Below, in pieces: positions 1 to 6,831 of a stretch of 20,083 nt of DNA. The notes beneath the pieces are model-generated. The model did no database searches, was not told the origin of the DNA, and worked only from the letters and a program-made list of their open reading frames with translations. The DNA comes from Thiobacillaceae bacterium (lineage in GTDB: Bacteria; Pseudomonadota; Gammaproteobacteria; Burkholderiales; Thiobacillaceae). The stretch lies in contig JAAPAA010000154.1 of the NCBI GenBank assembly GCA_012274165.1, positions 1-20,083 on the forward strand. The letters are read 5' to 3'. Both the position numbers and the translations under genes were made by a program. The stretch's first letter is position 1, and each line of letters starts with the position of its first letter.

Positions 1-1188
1 CGTTACCACCGCTGCGTCATTCGGTGCGTCGAGCACGTCGGCGATCAGATGGGCGAGTTGTTCGGCTTCGAGTTCCTTGAAGCCGCGCGTGGTCATCGCT
101 GGGGTGCCGATGCGGATGCCGCTGGTGACGAAAGGCTTTTGCGGGTCGTTGGGAATGGCATTTTTGTTGACCGTGATGTGGGCGCTGCCCAGCAGCGCTT
201 CGGCTTCCTTGCCAGTCAGGTTCTTGGCACGCAGATCGACCAGAAACACATGGCTTTCGGTGCGGCCGGAAACGATGGCGAGGCCGCGCTCGACCAGCAC
301 TTTGCACATCACCAGTGCGTTGTCGATCACCTGTTCCTGGTAGTGCTTGAATTCCTTGGTCGAGGCTTCCTTGAACGCAGTGGCCTTGCCCGCGATGACG
401 TGCATCAGCGGGCCACCCTGCAGGCCGGGGAAGATCGCCGAGTTGATCGCCTTCTCGTGCTCGGCCTTCATCAGGATGATGCCGCCGCGCGGACCGCGCA
501 GGGTCTTGTGGGTGGTTGAGGTGACGACGTCAGCGTGCGGCACCGGGTTGGGGTAGACGCCGGCGGCAATCAGTCCGGCGTAGTGCGCCATGTCGACCAT
601 GAAAATCGCGCCGATTTCCTTGGCGACCTTGGCGAAACGCGCGAAATCGATGCGCAGCGAATAGGCCGATGCGCCGGCGATGATGAGCTTCGGTTTATGT
701 TCGCGCGCAAGCGCTTCCATCTTGTCGTAGTCGATGGCCTGTTCTTCGTTGAGGCCATAGGCCACCACGTTGAACCACTTGCCCGACATGTTGAGCGCCA
801 TGCCGTGGGTGAGGTGGCCGCCTTCGGCCAGGCTCATGCCCATGATGGTGTCGCCGGGCTTGAGGAAGGCCATGAACACCGCCTGGTTGGCCTGCGAGCC
901 GGAGTTGGGCTGCACGTTGGCGGCCTCGGCGCCGAACAGCGCCTTGACGCGGTCGATCGCCAGCTGCTCGACGATGTCCACGTATTCGCAGCCGCCGTAG
1001 TAGCGCTTGCCGGGGTAGCCTTCGGCGTATTTGTTGGTGAGCTGCGAGCCCTGCGCTTCCATCACCGCCGGGCTGGTGTAGTTCTCCGAGGCAATCAGCT
1101 CGATGTGATCCTGCTGGCGACGGTCTTCTTGCTGAATCGCCGCCCACAGGTCGGGGTCGGTTTGGGAAAGGGGGAGAGGAGCAAACAT
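1..1188 (-). CDS. glyA: Serine hydroxymethyltransferase (3' end beyond window)
   Basis: This PLP enzyme interconverts serine plus tetrahydrofolate with glycine plus 5,10-methylene-tetrahydrofolate in the cytosol, and so feeds one-carbon metabolism. The frame is open from an ATG at 1188 to the window edge, giving 396 codons against about 417 in E. coli GlyA, so roughly the last 20 residues are missing. Family blocks are clear: IELIASENYTSPAVMEAQGS near residue 29, YPGKRYYGG, the HGMALNMSGKWF region, and the PLP lysine motif TSTTHKTLRGPRGG with the lysine at about residue 228 (family position 229). The ATG was chosen because MFAPLPLSQTDPDLW matches family N-termini. Its ribosome binding site is weak. 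The potassium channel gene lies upstream on the same strand, 66 nt away. Identification is secure. Confidence 0.97.
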   Translation of the reverse strand, partial: MFAPLPLSQTDPDLWAAIQQEDRRQQDHIELIASENYTSPAVMEAQGSQLTNKYAEGYPGKRYYGGCEYVDIVEQLAIDRVKALFGAEAANVQPNSGSQANQAVFMAFLKPGDTIMGMSLAEGGHLTHGMALNMSGKWFNVVAYGLNEEQAIDYDKMEALAREHKPKLIIAGASAYSLRIDFARFAKVAKEIGAIFMVDMAHYAGLIAAGVYPNPVPHADVVTSTTHKTLRGPRGGIILMKAEHEKAINSAIFPGLQGGPLMHVIAGKATAFKEASTKEFKHYQEQVIDNALVMCKVLVERGLAIVSGRTESHVFLVDLRAKNLTGKEAEALLGSAHITVNKNAIPNDPQKPFVTSGIRIGTPAMTTRGFKELEAEQLAHLIADVLDAPNDAAVVT

Positions 1189-1215
1189 GGCAGAGCCCGG
1201 AACGCGAAAAAACGC

Positions 1216-1221
1216 ATTTTA
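1216..1221 (-). promoter_or_regulatory. Candidate -10 box upstream of glyA
   Basis: On the minus strand the hexamer TAAAAT lies 27 nt upstream of the glyA ATG, in an otherwise GC-rich spacer. Position and sequence fit a sigma-70 -10 element. No good -35 hexamer is seen 16-18 nt further upstream, so this is only a candidate. Confidence 0.3.
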
Positions 1222-1254
1222 GCAAAGCGCGCCAGAGAACGCGTGACGCGCGGC

Positions 1255-2067
1255 TCAGCTGACTGTATTTTCGTCGGCCGGCTGTTTCGCATGTGTCACG
1301 GTCAACTGCGTACGCAAGTCGGAAATTTCCTGGCGCAGCGCCTTCAGATCGTGATGCATTTCCAGTCGCATGCGCCTTTCTTCCTGGCCGACGAAAAAGG
1401 CCGCAAGCGAAGCGGTGACCAGCGACATCATGCCGTAGGTCAGCACGATGACCAGGCTGGCAAACAGCCGCGCCGCATGGGTGGTGGGGGTCAGGTCGCC
1501 GTAACCCACCGTCAGGCCGCTGGTAAAGGCGAGCCAGACGCCGTCCCAATAGCTGAGTACGGTAGGCTCCAGCCAGTAGAAGCCGGCGCCTGATAACAGC
1601 ATCAGACCAAAACCCAGCAGCAGGATATAGGGCGTCGATCCCGGGGTGATTGAACGCAGTTGATTCGCCAGCCGCGCGATCAGCAAGCCCGCCAGGGCAA
1701 ATCGCATCAGGCGCAACAGCGCAGACAACTCGCCAGGCAAATGCCCGATCAGCAACGACAGCGCGGTGGCGACGATGATGGCGAGCGACAGCCAGTTGTG
1801 CAGCAGATAGCGGGTTCGCTGTCTGGATACGCGCAGCATCAACAGCAGTTCAGCCGAGAAAGCCAGCAATACCACCGCGTCCAGCAGGCGGCCGAGTATT
1901 TTCAGGTGCGGTTCGGCCGCCAGTTCGCCCAGATAAAAAGCCGGGATGGCCAGCAGGGTCATGACCAGCATCGGCCAGTGGAGGCGCTTTTCCCACAGAT
2001 AGGCGCGATGGGTGTCATAAGGCGGCACGCCGCCCAGTCCCATGGCAAGTCGGATATTGAACGGCAT
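1255..2067 (-). CDS. Small voltage-gated-type potassium channel (ion transport 2 family)
   Basis: This is an inner-membrane cation channel of 270 residues. The selectivity filter TVGYGD is at residues 186-191, which is diagnostic for potassium selectivity. Six hydrophobic segments can be read: S1 about 30-48, S2 about 58-78, S3 about 92-107, an S4-like segment about 118-138 with spaced arginines (RLMRFALAGLLIARLANQLR), S5 about 145-168, and S6 about 203-228. The C-terminal ~40 residues (EERRMRLEMHHDLKALRQEI and onward) are charged and look like a short coiled coil that could help tetramerise. No RCK/TrkA-N or cyclic-nucleotide domain follows, so gating ligands are unknown. It is divergent from the TRAP receptor gene across 85 bp. 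The start at 2067 lacks a strong Shine-Dalgarno, so a nearby alternative cannot be excluded. Confidence 0.9.
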   Translation of the reverse strand: MPFNIRLAMGLGGVPPYDTHRAYLWEKRLHWPMLVMTLLAIPAFYLGELAAEPHLKILGRLLDAVVLLAFSAELLLMLRVSRQRTRYLLHNWLSLAIIVATALSLLIGHLPGELSALLRLMRFALAGLLIARLANQLRSITPGSTPYILLLGFGLMLLSGAGFYWLEPTVLSYWDGVWLAFTSGLTVGYGDLTPTTHAARLFASLVIVLTYGMMSLVTASLAAFFVGQEERRMRLEMHHDLKALRQEISDLRTQLTVTHAKQPADENTVS

Positions 2068-2105
2068 AAACGTGATCGGATGCGTGCAGCAGGTGAAGGT
2101 ATCTT

Positions 2106-2115
2106 TATAATTCTA
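2106..2115. promoter_or_regulatory. Overlapping divergent -10 candidates
   Basis: In the 85-bp gap between the divergent potassium channel and TRAP receptor genes, TATAAT (2106-2111) reads on the plus strand toward dctP. TAGAAT (complement of 2110-2115) reads on the minus strand toward the channel. They overlap by 2 bp, so two polymerases could not occupy both. Neither has an obvious -35 at 17 bp, which suggests activator dependence or that one match is chance. Confidence 0.4.
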
Positions 2116-2152
2116 GACCCTAGTGTCTTATTCCCCGCGAACCGGAGTTGCC

Positions 2153-3247
2153 ATGCGTTTTAATCGCCGTGATTTTTTGACGGGTGCGGGTGCCGCCGCC
2201 TTGCTGCCGCTGGGTGCGACCCAAGCAGCGCCGGTCGAATCCAGCCAGCTGCCCACCATCCGCTGGCGGCTGGCGTCGAGTTTCCCCAAGAGCCTCGACA
2301 CCATTTACGGCGCAGCGGAAACGCTGAGTAAACGGGTAGCGGCACTCACCGGCGGCAAATTCCAGATCCGCGTCTTCGCCGGTGGCGAGCTGGTGCCCGG
2401 CCTGCAGGTGCTCGACGCGGTCGGCAACGGCACTGCGGAATGCGGCCACTCGGCGGGCTATTACTACGTCGGCAAGAACCTCGCGCTGGCGTTCGACACC
2501 GCGGTGCCGTTCGGTTTGACGGCGCGCCAGCAGAACGCATGGATGTACGCCGGCGGCGGCATCGAAGCAATGCGTAAACTCTATGCCAAATACAACGTGC
2601 TGCAGTTTCCCGGCGGCAACACCGGCACCCAGATGGGCGGCTGGTTCCGCAAGGAGATCAAGTCGCTGGCCGATCTGAAAGGGCTGAAGATGCGCATCCC
2701 CGGCGTCGGCGGCAAGATCATGGCAAAGCTCGGCGCGGTGCCGCAGACGCTGCCGGGCGGCGACATCTATCCTGCGCTGGAACGCGGCGCGCTCGATGCC
2801 GCCGAGTGGGTGGGGCCGTACGACGACGAAAAACTCGGCTTCCACAAGATCGCCCAGCACTATTACTACCCCGGCTGGTGGGAAGGCGGCCCGCAGCTGA
2901 GTTTTTATGTCAACCAGACCAGCTGGCGCGCCTTGCCCGAGCAGTATCGCCAGGCGTTTGAAGTCGCCACCGCCGAGGCCAACCAGCTGATGCTTGCGCA
3001 ATACGACGCCAGAAACCCGCCTGCGCTGCTGCGTCTGGTGGGGCAGGGCGTCAAGCTGCATCCCTTTCCCAAGGACGTAATGCTGGCCGCGCGCCGCGCC
3101 ACCTTCGAGCTGTACGAAGAAGAAGCGAAAATCAATCCCGACTTCGCGGCCATCTACCGCCCGTGGAAGCAGTTTCGCGACACCGAGTTCCAGTGGTTCA
3201 AGGTGAACGAAGCGGCGTATGCAAACTTTAACTACTACGTGAAATAG
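2153..3247 (+). CDS. TRAP transporter solute-binding protein, TakP-like DctP family, Tat-exported
   Basis: This is the periplasmic receptor of a tripartite ATP-independent transporter, which binds a carboxylate and delivers it to the DctQ/DctM membrane pair. It is 364 residues, the length typical of the alpha-keto-acid receptor TakP. The N-terminus MRFNRRDFLTGAGAAALLPL is a twin-arginine signal, probably cleaved after ATQA. The body shows WRLASSFPKSLDTIYGAAE, the ligand-contacting region LKMRIPGVGGK with a conserved arginine, and GGDIYPALERGALDAAEWVG, which is typical of the TakP branch. I chose ATG 2153 over an in-frame start 30 nt upstream because it begins the Tat signal and follows CCGGAG. 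No dctQ or dctM is adjacent. coq7 begins 2 nt after its stop. The substrate (2-oxo acid, mannitol-type or other) cannot be read from sequence. Confidence 0.93.
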   Translation: MRFNRRDFLTGAGAAALLPLGATQAAPVESSQLPTIRWRLASSFPKSLDTIYGAAETLSKRVAALTGGKFQIRVFAGGELVPGLQVLDAVGNGTAECGHSAGYYYVGKNLALAFDTAVPFGLTARQQNAWMYAGGGIEAMRKLYAKYNVLQFPGGNTGTQMGGWFRKEIKSLADLKGLKMRIPGVGGKIMAKLGAVPQTLPGGDIYPALERGALDAAEWVGPYDDEKLGFHKIAQHYYYPGWWEGGPQLSFYVNQTSWRALPEQYRQAFEVATAEANQLMLAQYDARNPPALLRLVGQGVKLHPFPKDVMLAARRATFELYEEEAKINPDFAAIYRPWKQFRDTEFQWFKVNEAAYANFNYYVK

Positions 3248-3249
3248 CC

Positions 3250-3873
3250 ATGAACCGACTCGACCAGCTGATCACCACCTTCGACCTCGGCCTGCGCACC
3301 GTCTTCGCCAGCCCGCATGCCGCGCGCCCCTATCCCGGCACCGGCCCGGAAGCCGACATGGGCGAATCGGAGCGCGCAAAAGCCGCGGCGTTGATGCGCG
3401 TCAACCACGTAGGCGAAGTCTGCGCGCAGGCGCTGTATGCGGGCCAGGCGCTCACCGCGAAGAATGAGGCGGTACGTGCTGAACTCGAGCAGGCCGCCCG
3501 CGAAGAAACCGACCACCTCGCCTGGTGCGAGACCCGCATCAACGAACTCGGCGGCCGCAAGAGCCTGCTCAATCCGCTGTGGTTTGGCGGCGCATTCGGT
3601 TTGGGCGTGGTGGCAGGCTTGCTTGGCGACAAGTGGAACCTCGGCTTCCTCGCCGAGACCGAACGCCAGGTCGAAGCCCATCTCGACAGCCACCTGCAAC
3701 AGTTGCCGGAAGCTGATGCCAAGAGCCGCGCCGTGGTCGAACAGATGAAAACCGATGAAGCGCGTCATGCCCAAACTGCGGTCGATCACGGCGGCGTGCC
3801 TTTGCCGCTGCCGGTGAAATGGGCGATGCGGCGGGCGGCGGACGTGATGCGGCAGACAGCGAGCCGGATTTAG
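3250..3873 (+). CDS. coq7: 2-polyprenyl-3-methyl-6-methoxy-1,4-benzoquinone monooxygenase (Coq7)
   Basis: This di-iron hydroxylase adds the C6 hydroxyl in ubiquinone biosynthesis; many betaproteobacteria use it in place of the flavoprotein UbiF. The protein has 207 residues. All six carboxylate/histidine iron ligands expected of the family are visible: E56 in NHVGEVCAQ, E86 and H89 in EETDHLAW, E138 in AETERQVEAH, and E170 and H173 in DEARHAQTA. The hydrophobic stretch GGAFGLGVVAGLLGD (about 113-127) fits its peripheral membrane association. The ATG is 2 nt after the TRAP receptor stop, so the two genes are probably co-transcribed. No functional reason for that pairing is evident. A terminator-like hairpin follows at 3895-3923. 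Confidence 0.97.
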   Translation: MNRLDQLITTFDLGLRTVFASPHAARPYPGTGPEADMGESERAKAAALMRVNHVGEVCAQALYAGQALTAKNEAVRAELEQAAREETDHLAWCETRINELGGRKSLLNPLWFGGAFGLGVVAGLLGDKWNLGFLAETERQVEAHLDSHLQQLPEADAKSRAVVEQMKTDEARHAQTAVDHGGVPLPLPVKWAMRRAADVMRQTASRI

Positions 3874-3894
3874 GCCGCCGGTTTGAGTTCACAG

Positions 3895-3923
3895 CGCTGG
3901 CGTTAATTAAAGTCAGCGTTTTT
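3895..3923 (+). terminator. Probable intrinsic terminator of dctP-coq7
   Basis: A symmetric dyad CGCTGGC / GTCAGCG (7 pairs, one G-U) flanks a TTAATTAA core and is followed immediately by TTTTT, 21 nt after the coq7 stop. The loop is AT-rich and the stem only moderately strong. Confidence 0.55.
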
Positions 3924-3935
3924 CATGTAACGGCC

Positions 3936-3941
3936 TATGAT
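3936..3941 (+). promoter_or_regulatory. Candidate -10 box for the small protein gene
   Basis: TATGAT lies 74 nt upstream of the small-protein ATG and downstream of the coq7 terminator. It gives that gene an independent transcript starting near 3948. No consensus -35 is seen at the proper distance. Confidence 0.4.
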
Positions 3942-3950
3942 CAGAGCGTG

Positions 3951-3979
3951 CCGGGATTGCGCGTGTTGCGTCATCCCGG
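3951..3979 (+). repeat. Inverted repeat in the 5' leader of the small protein gene
   Basis: CCGGGAT (3951-3957) and ATCCCGG (3973-3979) are perfect 7-bp inverted arms around a 15-nt loop. If transcription starts from the -10 at 3936, this hairpin would sit at the extreme 5' end of the mRNA, where it could stabilise the message. It has no following T-run, so it is not an intrinsic terminator. Confidence 0.5.
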
Positions 3980-4015
3980 CCAGACACCTCTGTCATCGTT
4001 GCAAGGAGAATGATC

Positions 4016-4144
4016 ATGGCAAAAGGCCAGGTACGTGGAAACAAGGAAGCAAAGAAACCCAAGAAGCCGAAACAGGTTGTGGTTCCGGCGGGATCGTTCA
4101 TAACACCGCCTAAATCAGCCAAGGCGGACAAAACCCAGCACTGA
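4016..4144 (+). CDS. Small Lys/Pro-rich conserved-type protein, 42 residues
   Basis: The 42-codon frame begins MAKGQVRGNKEAKKPKKPKQ and ends with a neutral tail rich in Pro, Ser and Ala. It carries the best Shine-Dalgarno in this part of the window, AAGGAG at a 7-nt spacing from the ATG, and is bracketed by its own -10 candidate, a 5' hairpin and a strong terminator. From memory, short basic proteins starting MAKGQ-R-N-EAKKPKK recur in proteobacteria as uncharacterised proteins, but I cannot verify that here. The strongly basic N-terminal half suggests binding to nucleic acid or ribosome; that is inference from charge only. There is no signal peptide or membrane segment. Confidence 0.8.
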   Translation: MAKGQVRGNKEAKKPKKPKQVVVPAGSFITPPKSAKADKTQH

Positions 4145-4165
4145 TTGTTGCGGGAAGCAGAAACG

Positions 4166-4191
4166 AACGCCACCGTCGAGGTGGCGTTTTT
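4166..4191 (+). terminator. Intrinsic terminator after the small protein gene
   Basis: A perfect 9-bp stem AACGCCACC / GGTGGCGTT with a GTCGA loop ends in a run of five T. It begins 21 nt after the stop codon of the 42-residue protein. Confidence 0.9.
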
Positions 4192-4247
4192 ACGTTTGGG
4201 GAGGCTTGGGCCTGGCTTGGGAAAGACGTGTAATCGATGAATGCCGG

Positions 4248-5696
4248 ATGGGAATGGCTTGGATGCTGGATCGTTTAATCAGATTGTTGATGGGCAGACA
4301 GGCCCGGCGGCGCAAAGGCGCTGAGCCGGGTCGCCTGTTCGCGTCACAGCGCGAGCAGGCGGCCTTTCGCAAGCTGAACATCGTTGCGCCGCTGGCGAGC
4401 GAGCTGGATAGAACGCCGGTCCAGGCCTTGACCCATTCGAGCACGCCCATGGCGTCGCCGCCCGCCAGAGCGATCGTGTGCCGTGAAGCCGTACTGGGGA
4501 AGAACAAGCGCGTGGCGGGATACACCCTGAGCCTGGGTTACAAGTTCAATCCGCGGGTACGCGCCTCCAGCATCAGTCTCCAGCGCGTGTATGACAAGGT
4601 GCTGATGCGCAACCTGCAGAGCATGGACATTCAGCGCTTGCTGGAAAACCGGCGGGCCTTTGTCGACATATCGGCCAGTTCACTGGACATGCCGTTTCTC
4701 GAAGAACCGCAGCCACACGGCATCGTGTACGTGGTGGGCACCCACGCGCAACTGCTCGCCAATCACGCATCCAGCCTGGCCGGGATGGCCCGCCTGAGGG
4801 CGCTCGGATATCGCATGGGGTTGCGCGCGGAGGCGGTGGAAAATCCGGGCATGGCACCCTTTCTGGAACGCGCGGATTTTTTGTTCATTGATATCGGGAA
4901 CAGCGATATTCCGGTCATCAGCGATCAGATTGAAACCGCGCAGAAACGGGCCCCGGCCATCAGATTGGTGGCAACCAACATTCAAACTCTGGAGGAATAC
5001 AACGTCTGCACCGGCTTGCCGTTCGCTTATTTCCAGGGGCCTTTCATCACCAGCCGGGACACGCTGGATGCACCGAAAGTGGATGCGGGCCGCCTCCAGA
5101 TTCTGGAGCTGCTGAACAAGCTGCGCGGCGATGCGGAGACGTCGGAGCTGACTGCACTATTCAAGCAGAACCTTGCGCTGTCCTACAAGTTGCTGCGCTA
5201 TATCAATTCCCCGGGAATGGGGCTGTTGCACAAGATGGCCACCCTGGAGCAGGCGCTGCTGGTGCTGGGCCGGCAGAAATTTTATCGCTGGCTGACCCTG
5301 TTGCTGTTTACCAGCGGAGAGACGCCGGGCCTGGATTGGGCCGTGATGGAAAACGCCCTGATTCGTGCGCATCTGGCCGAACTGCTGGCCAGGGACGCGC
5401 TGTCTGCACATGAGCGGGATGAACTGTTCGTGGCAGGCATGTTCTCCCTGCTGGATGTCGTGCTGTCGATGCCGATGGAGGATGTGCTGAAGCAGGTCCG
5501 CCTGCCGCCCCTGGTGGATGAGGCGCTGCTTTATCAGGAGGGGAAATACGCGCCCTACCTGGATCTGGCCATTGCCTGCGAGCAATCCGACAACGAACAT
5601 GTCGCCGTGCTCGCGCACGCCATCGGGCTGGATGTCTGGCGGGTCAGCAGTCTCCATGTTGACGCGATGTTGTGGGCGCAGCAGGTCGATGGATAA
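4248..5696 (+). CDS. HDOD domain protein with degenerate EAL-like N-terminal domain
   Basis: This cytosolic signalling protein has the two-domain plan of the YuxH family: an EAL-fold domain followed by HDOD. The EAL-like part (about residues 70-265) opens with IVCREAVLGKNKRVAGYTLS, where the catalytic motif is degraded. The later metal-binding acidic motifs of active phosphodiesterases (DDFG-type, VKID) are not seen, so it is probably a non-catalytic binding module. The HDOD part (about 275-480) has DAGRLQILELLNKLRG, the LSYKLLRYINSP helix and LGRQKFYRWLTLLLF. The start is uncertain: ATGs occur at 4248, 4254 and 4263, and a TTG at 4206 follows GGGGAGG but with only about 1 nt spacing. None has an ideal ribosome binding site. 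It is likely co-transcribed with the Mut7-C gene 8 nt downstream. The precise regulatory target is unknown. Confidence 0.85.
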   Translation: MGMAWMLDRLIRLLMGRQARRRKGAEPGRLFASQREQAAFRKLNIVAPLASELDRTPVQALTHSSTPMASPPARAIVCREAVLGKNKRVAGYTLSLGYKFNPRVRASSISLQRVYDKVLMRNLQSMDIQRLLENRRAFVDISASSLDMPFLEEPQPHGIVYVVGTHAQLLANHASSLAGMARLRALGYRMGLRAEAVENPGMAPFLERADFLFIDIGNSDIPVISDQIETAQKRAPAIRLVATNIQTLEEYNVCTGLPFAYFQGPFITSRDTLDAPKVDAGRLQILELLNKLRGDAETSELTALFKQNLALSYKLLRYINSPGMGLLHKMATLEQALLVLGRQKFYRWLTLLLFTSGETPGLDWAVMENALIRAHLAELLARDALSAHERDELFVAGMFSLLDVVLSMPMEDVLKQVRLPPLVDEALLYQEGKYAPYLDLAIACEQSDNEHVAVLAHAIGLDVWRVSSLHVDAMLWAQQVDG

Positions 5697-5704
5697 GCTG
5701 CAGC

Positions 5705-6466
5705 ATGGTCACCGCCACCTTCCGCTTCTATGAAGAACTGAACGACTTCCTCGCGCCGCTTCGGCGCAAGCAGGAATTCAGCGTGCCCTGCGCGCAGGCT
5801 GCGACCACCAAGCACATGATCGAGGCGCTGGGGGTGCCGCACACCGAGGTGGAGCTGATTCTGCTGAATGGCGAATCGGTGGATTTCAGTTACCTATTGC
5901 AGGACGGCGACCGGGTGGCGGTATATCCCCGCTTCGAGGCCATGGACGTGACGCCGTTGCTGCGGGTGCGCGAGCATCCCTTGCGCAATTCCCGCTTCGT
6001 GGCCGACGCTCACCTCGGCGGGCTGGCGCACATGCTGCGCATGCTGGGGTTCGACACGCTGTACGACAATCATTTTGACGACGACGAAATCGTGGCGATT
6101 GCCGGGCGCGACGGCCGTATTGTGCTGACGCGCGACCGTGAATTGCTCAAGCGTCGCGTGGTGACGCACGGCTGTTATGTGCACGCACTGAAATCGCAGG
6201 CGCAGCTGCGGGAGATTGTCGGGCGGCTGGATCTGATGCGCAGCGCGCGGCCGTTTACCCTGTGCCTGCACTGCAACGCGCCACTACGCCCGGTCGACAA
6301 GGCCAGCGTGCTGGATCGTTTGCCGCTCCGGGTGCAGCCCCATTACGAGCGCTTCAGTTTGTGCGATGGATGCGGGCGGGTGTTTTGGGAAGGCTCGCAC
6401 TGGCGCAACATGCGGAAGGTGCTGGATGGGTTGTTGCCTGTCGATCCGGCAGCGGAGGACGGCTGA
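5705..6466 (+). CDS. Ubiquitin-fold plus Mut7-C RNase-like domain protein
   Basis: The 253-residue protein matches the known Ub/Mut7-C architecture. Residues 1-85 (TATFRFYEELNDFLAPLRR to GDRVAVYPRFEAM) form the ThiS/ubiquitin-like N-terminal domain. Residues about 95-250 are Mut7-C, a PIN-like nuclease fold, with acidic candidates in FVADAHLGGLAHMLRMLGFD, the DDDEIVAIA stretch and IVLTRDRELLKRR. A C-terminal zinc ribbon has CLHC and CDGC pairs. The family is predicted to act on RNA, but bacterial members are little studied and the substrate is unknown. ATG 5705 was preferred over an in-frame TTG at 5672 because it starts the domain and lies outside the HDOD gene, whose stop is 8 nt upstream. 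Confidence 0.9.
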   Translation: MVTATFRFYEELNDFLAPLRRKQEFSVPCAQAATTKHMIEALGVPHTEVELILLNGESVDFSYLLQDGDRVAVYPRFEAMDVTPLLRVREHPLRNSRFVADAHLGGLAHMLRMLGFDTLYDNHFDDDEIVAIAGRDGRIVLTRDRELLKRRVVTHGCYVHALKSQAQLREIVGRLDLMRSARPFTLCLHCNAPLRPVDKASVLDRLPLRVQPHYERFSLCDGCGRVFWEGSHWRNMRKVLDGLLPVDPAAEDG

Positions 6467-6513
6467 GAAAATCCAGTCGTCCTGCATCGTAAGCAGGGTG
6501 AGGGGTGGCGGTT

Positions 6514-6696
6514 TTAGAAGTGGAACGCTGCGCCCAAGGCCGGGCCGCTGAATTCCACGTTCTGCAGCAGTTTGTCGTCGCCCATGTCGTAAGCCAGATG
6601 TCGGTAAACCAGATGTCGGTAAACCAGACCGACATCGCCCCAATTCCAGCTGTAAGCCGCGCTTGTCCTGGAATAAGGGCCGGAAGGTCTGGTCAT
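6514..6696 (-). pseudogene. Remnant of an outer-membrane beta-barrel protein (C-terminal part)
   Basis: On the minus strand a short frame ends YSWNWGDVGLVYRHL, then VYRHLAYDMGDDKLLQN, then VEFSGPALGAAFHF and a stop. Alternating hydrophobic residues and a terminal phenylalanine are the hallmark of the last strands of an outer-membrane barrel. There is no signal peptide and only about 60 codons, so it can only be the tail of a once longer gene. Upstream, a different frame (LYDQTFRPLFQDK at about 6660-6700) looks equally protein-like, suggesting a frameshift. A 15-bp tandem duplication at 6595-6624 repeats VYRHL. No upstream portion of the parent gene remains in the 365-bp gap between the Mut7-C and DUF302 genes, and nothing else was recognised there. 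Confidence 0.55.
6595..6624. repeat. 15-bp tandem duplication
   Basis: The unit CAGATGTCGGTAAAC occurs twice in perfect tandem. Because 15 is a multiple of three it keeps the minus-strand frame and duplicates five residues (VYRHL) in the outer-membrane protein remnant. Confidence 0.95.
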
Positions 6697-6831
6697 ACAA
6701 CCAAGCTTTGCTTGGCCCGAGATTTGCCGGTTTGGTCAAACGCCAGGATTCAGCGCATCTGGCGTGGTCTTGTTTGCGGAAGAGACTGGTAAACTGGCTG
6801 CCCTCAATTTACCCCAAGCAGGAGTCAACCC

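Noticed and set aside
535..1593. Long plus-strand open frame opposite glyA and the potassium channel
   Set aside because: It spans two well-identified minus-strand genes and their gap, and its translation is rich in His, Gly and Arg as expected from antisense of high-GC coding DNA.
2123..2152. Ten-codon N-terminal extension of the TRAP receptor
   Set aside because: It would put MSYSPRTGVA before a perfect Tat signal and displace the twin arginines; the ATG at 2153 follows CCGGAG.
4206..4247. TTG 4206 as start of the HDOD protein
   Set aside because: The GGGGAGG sequence is only about one nucleotide from the TTG, and the added residues are not part of the recognised domains; not fully excluded.
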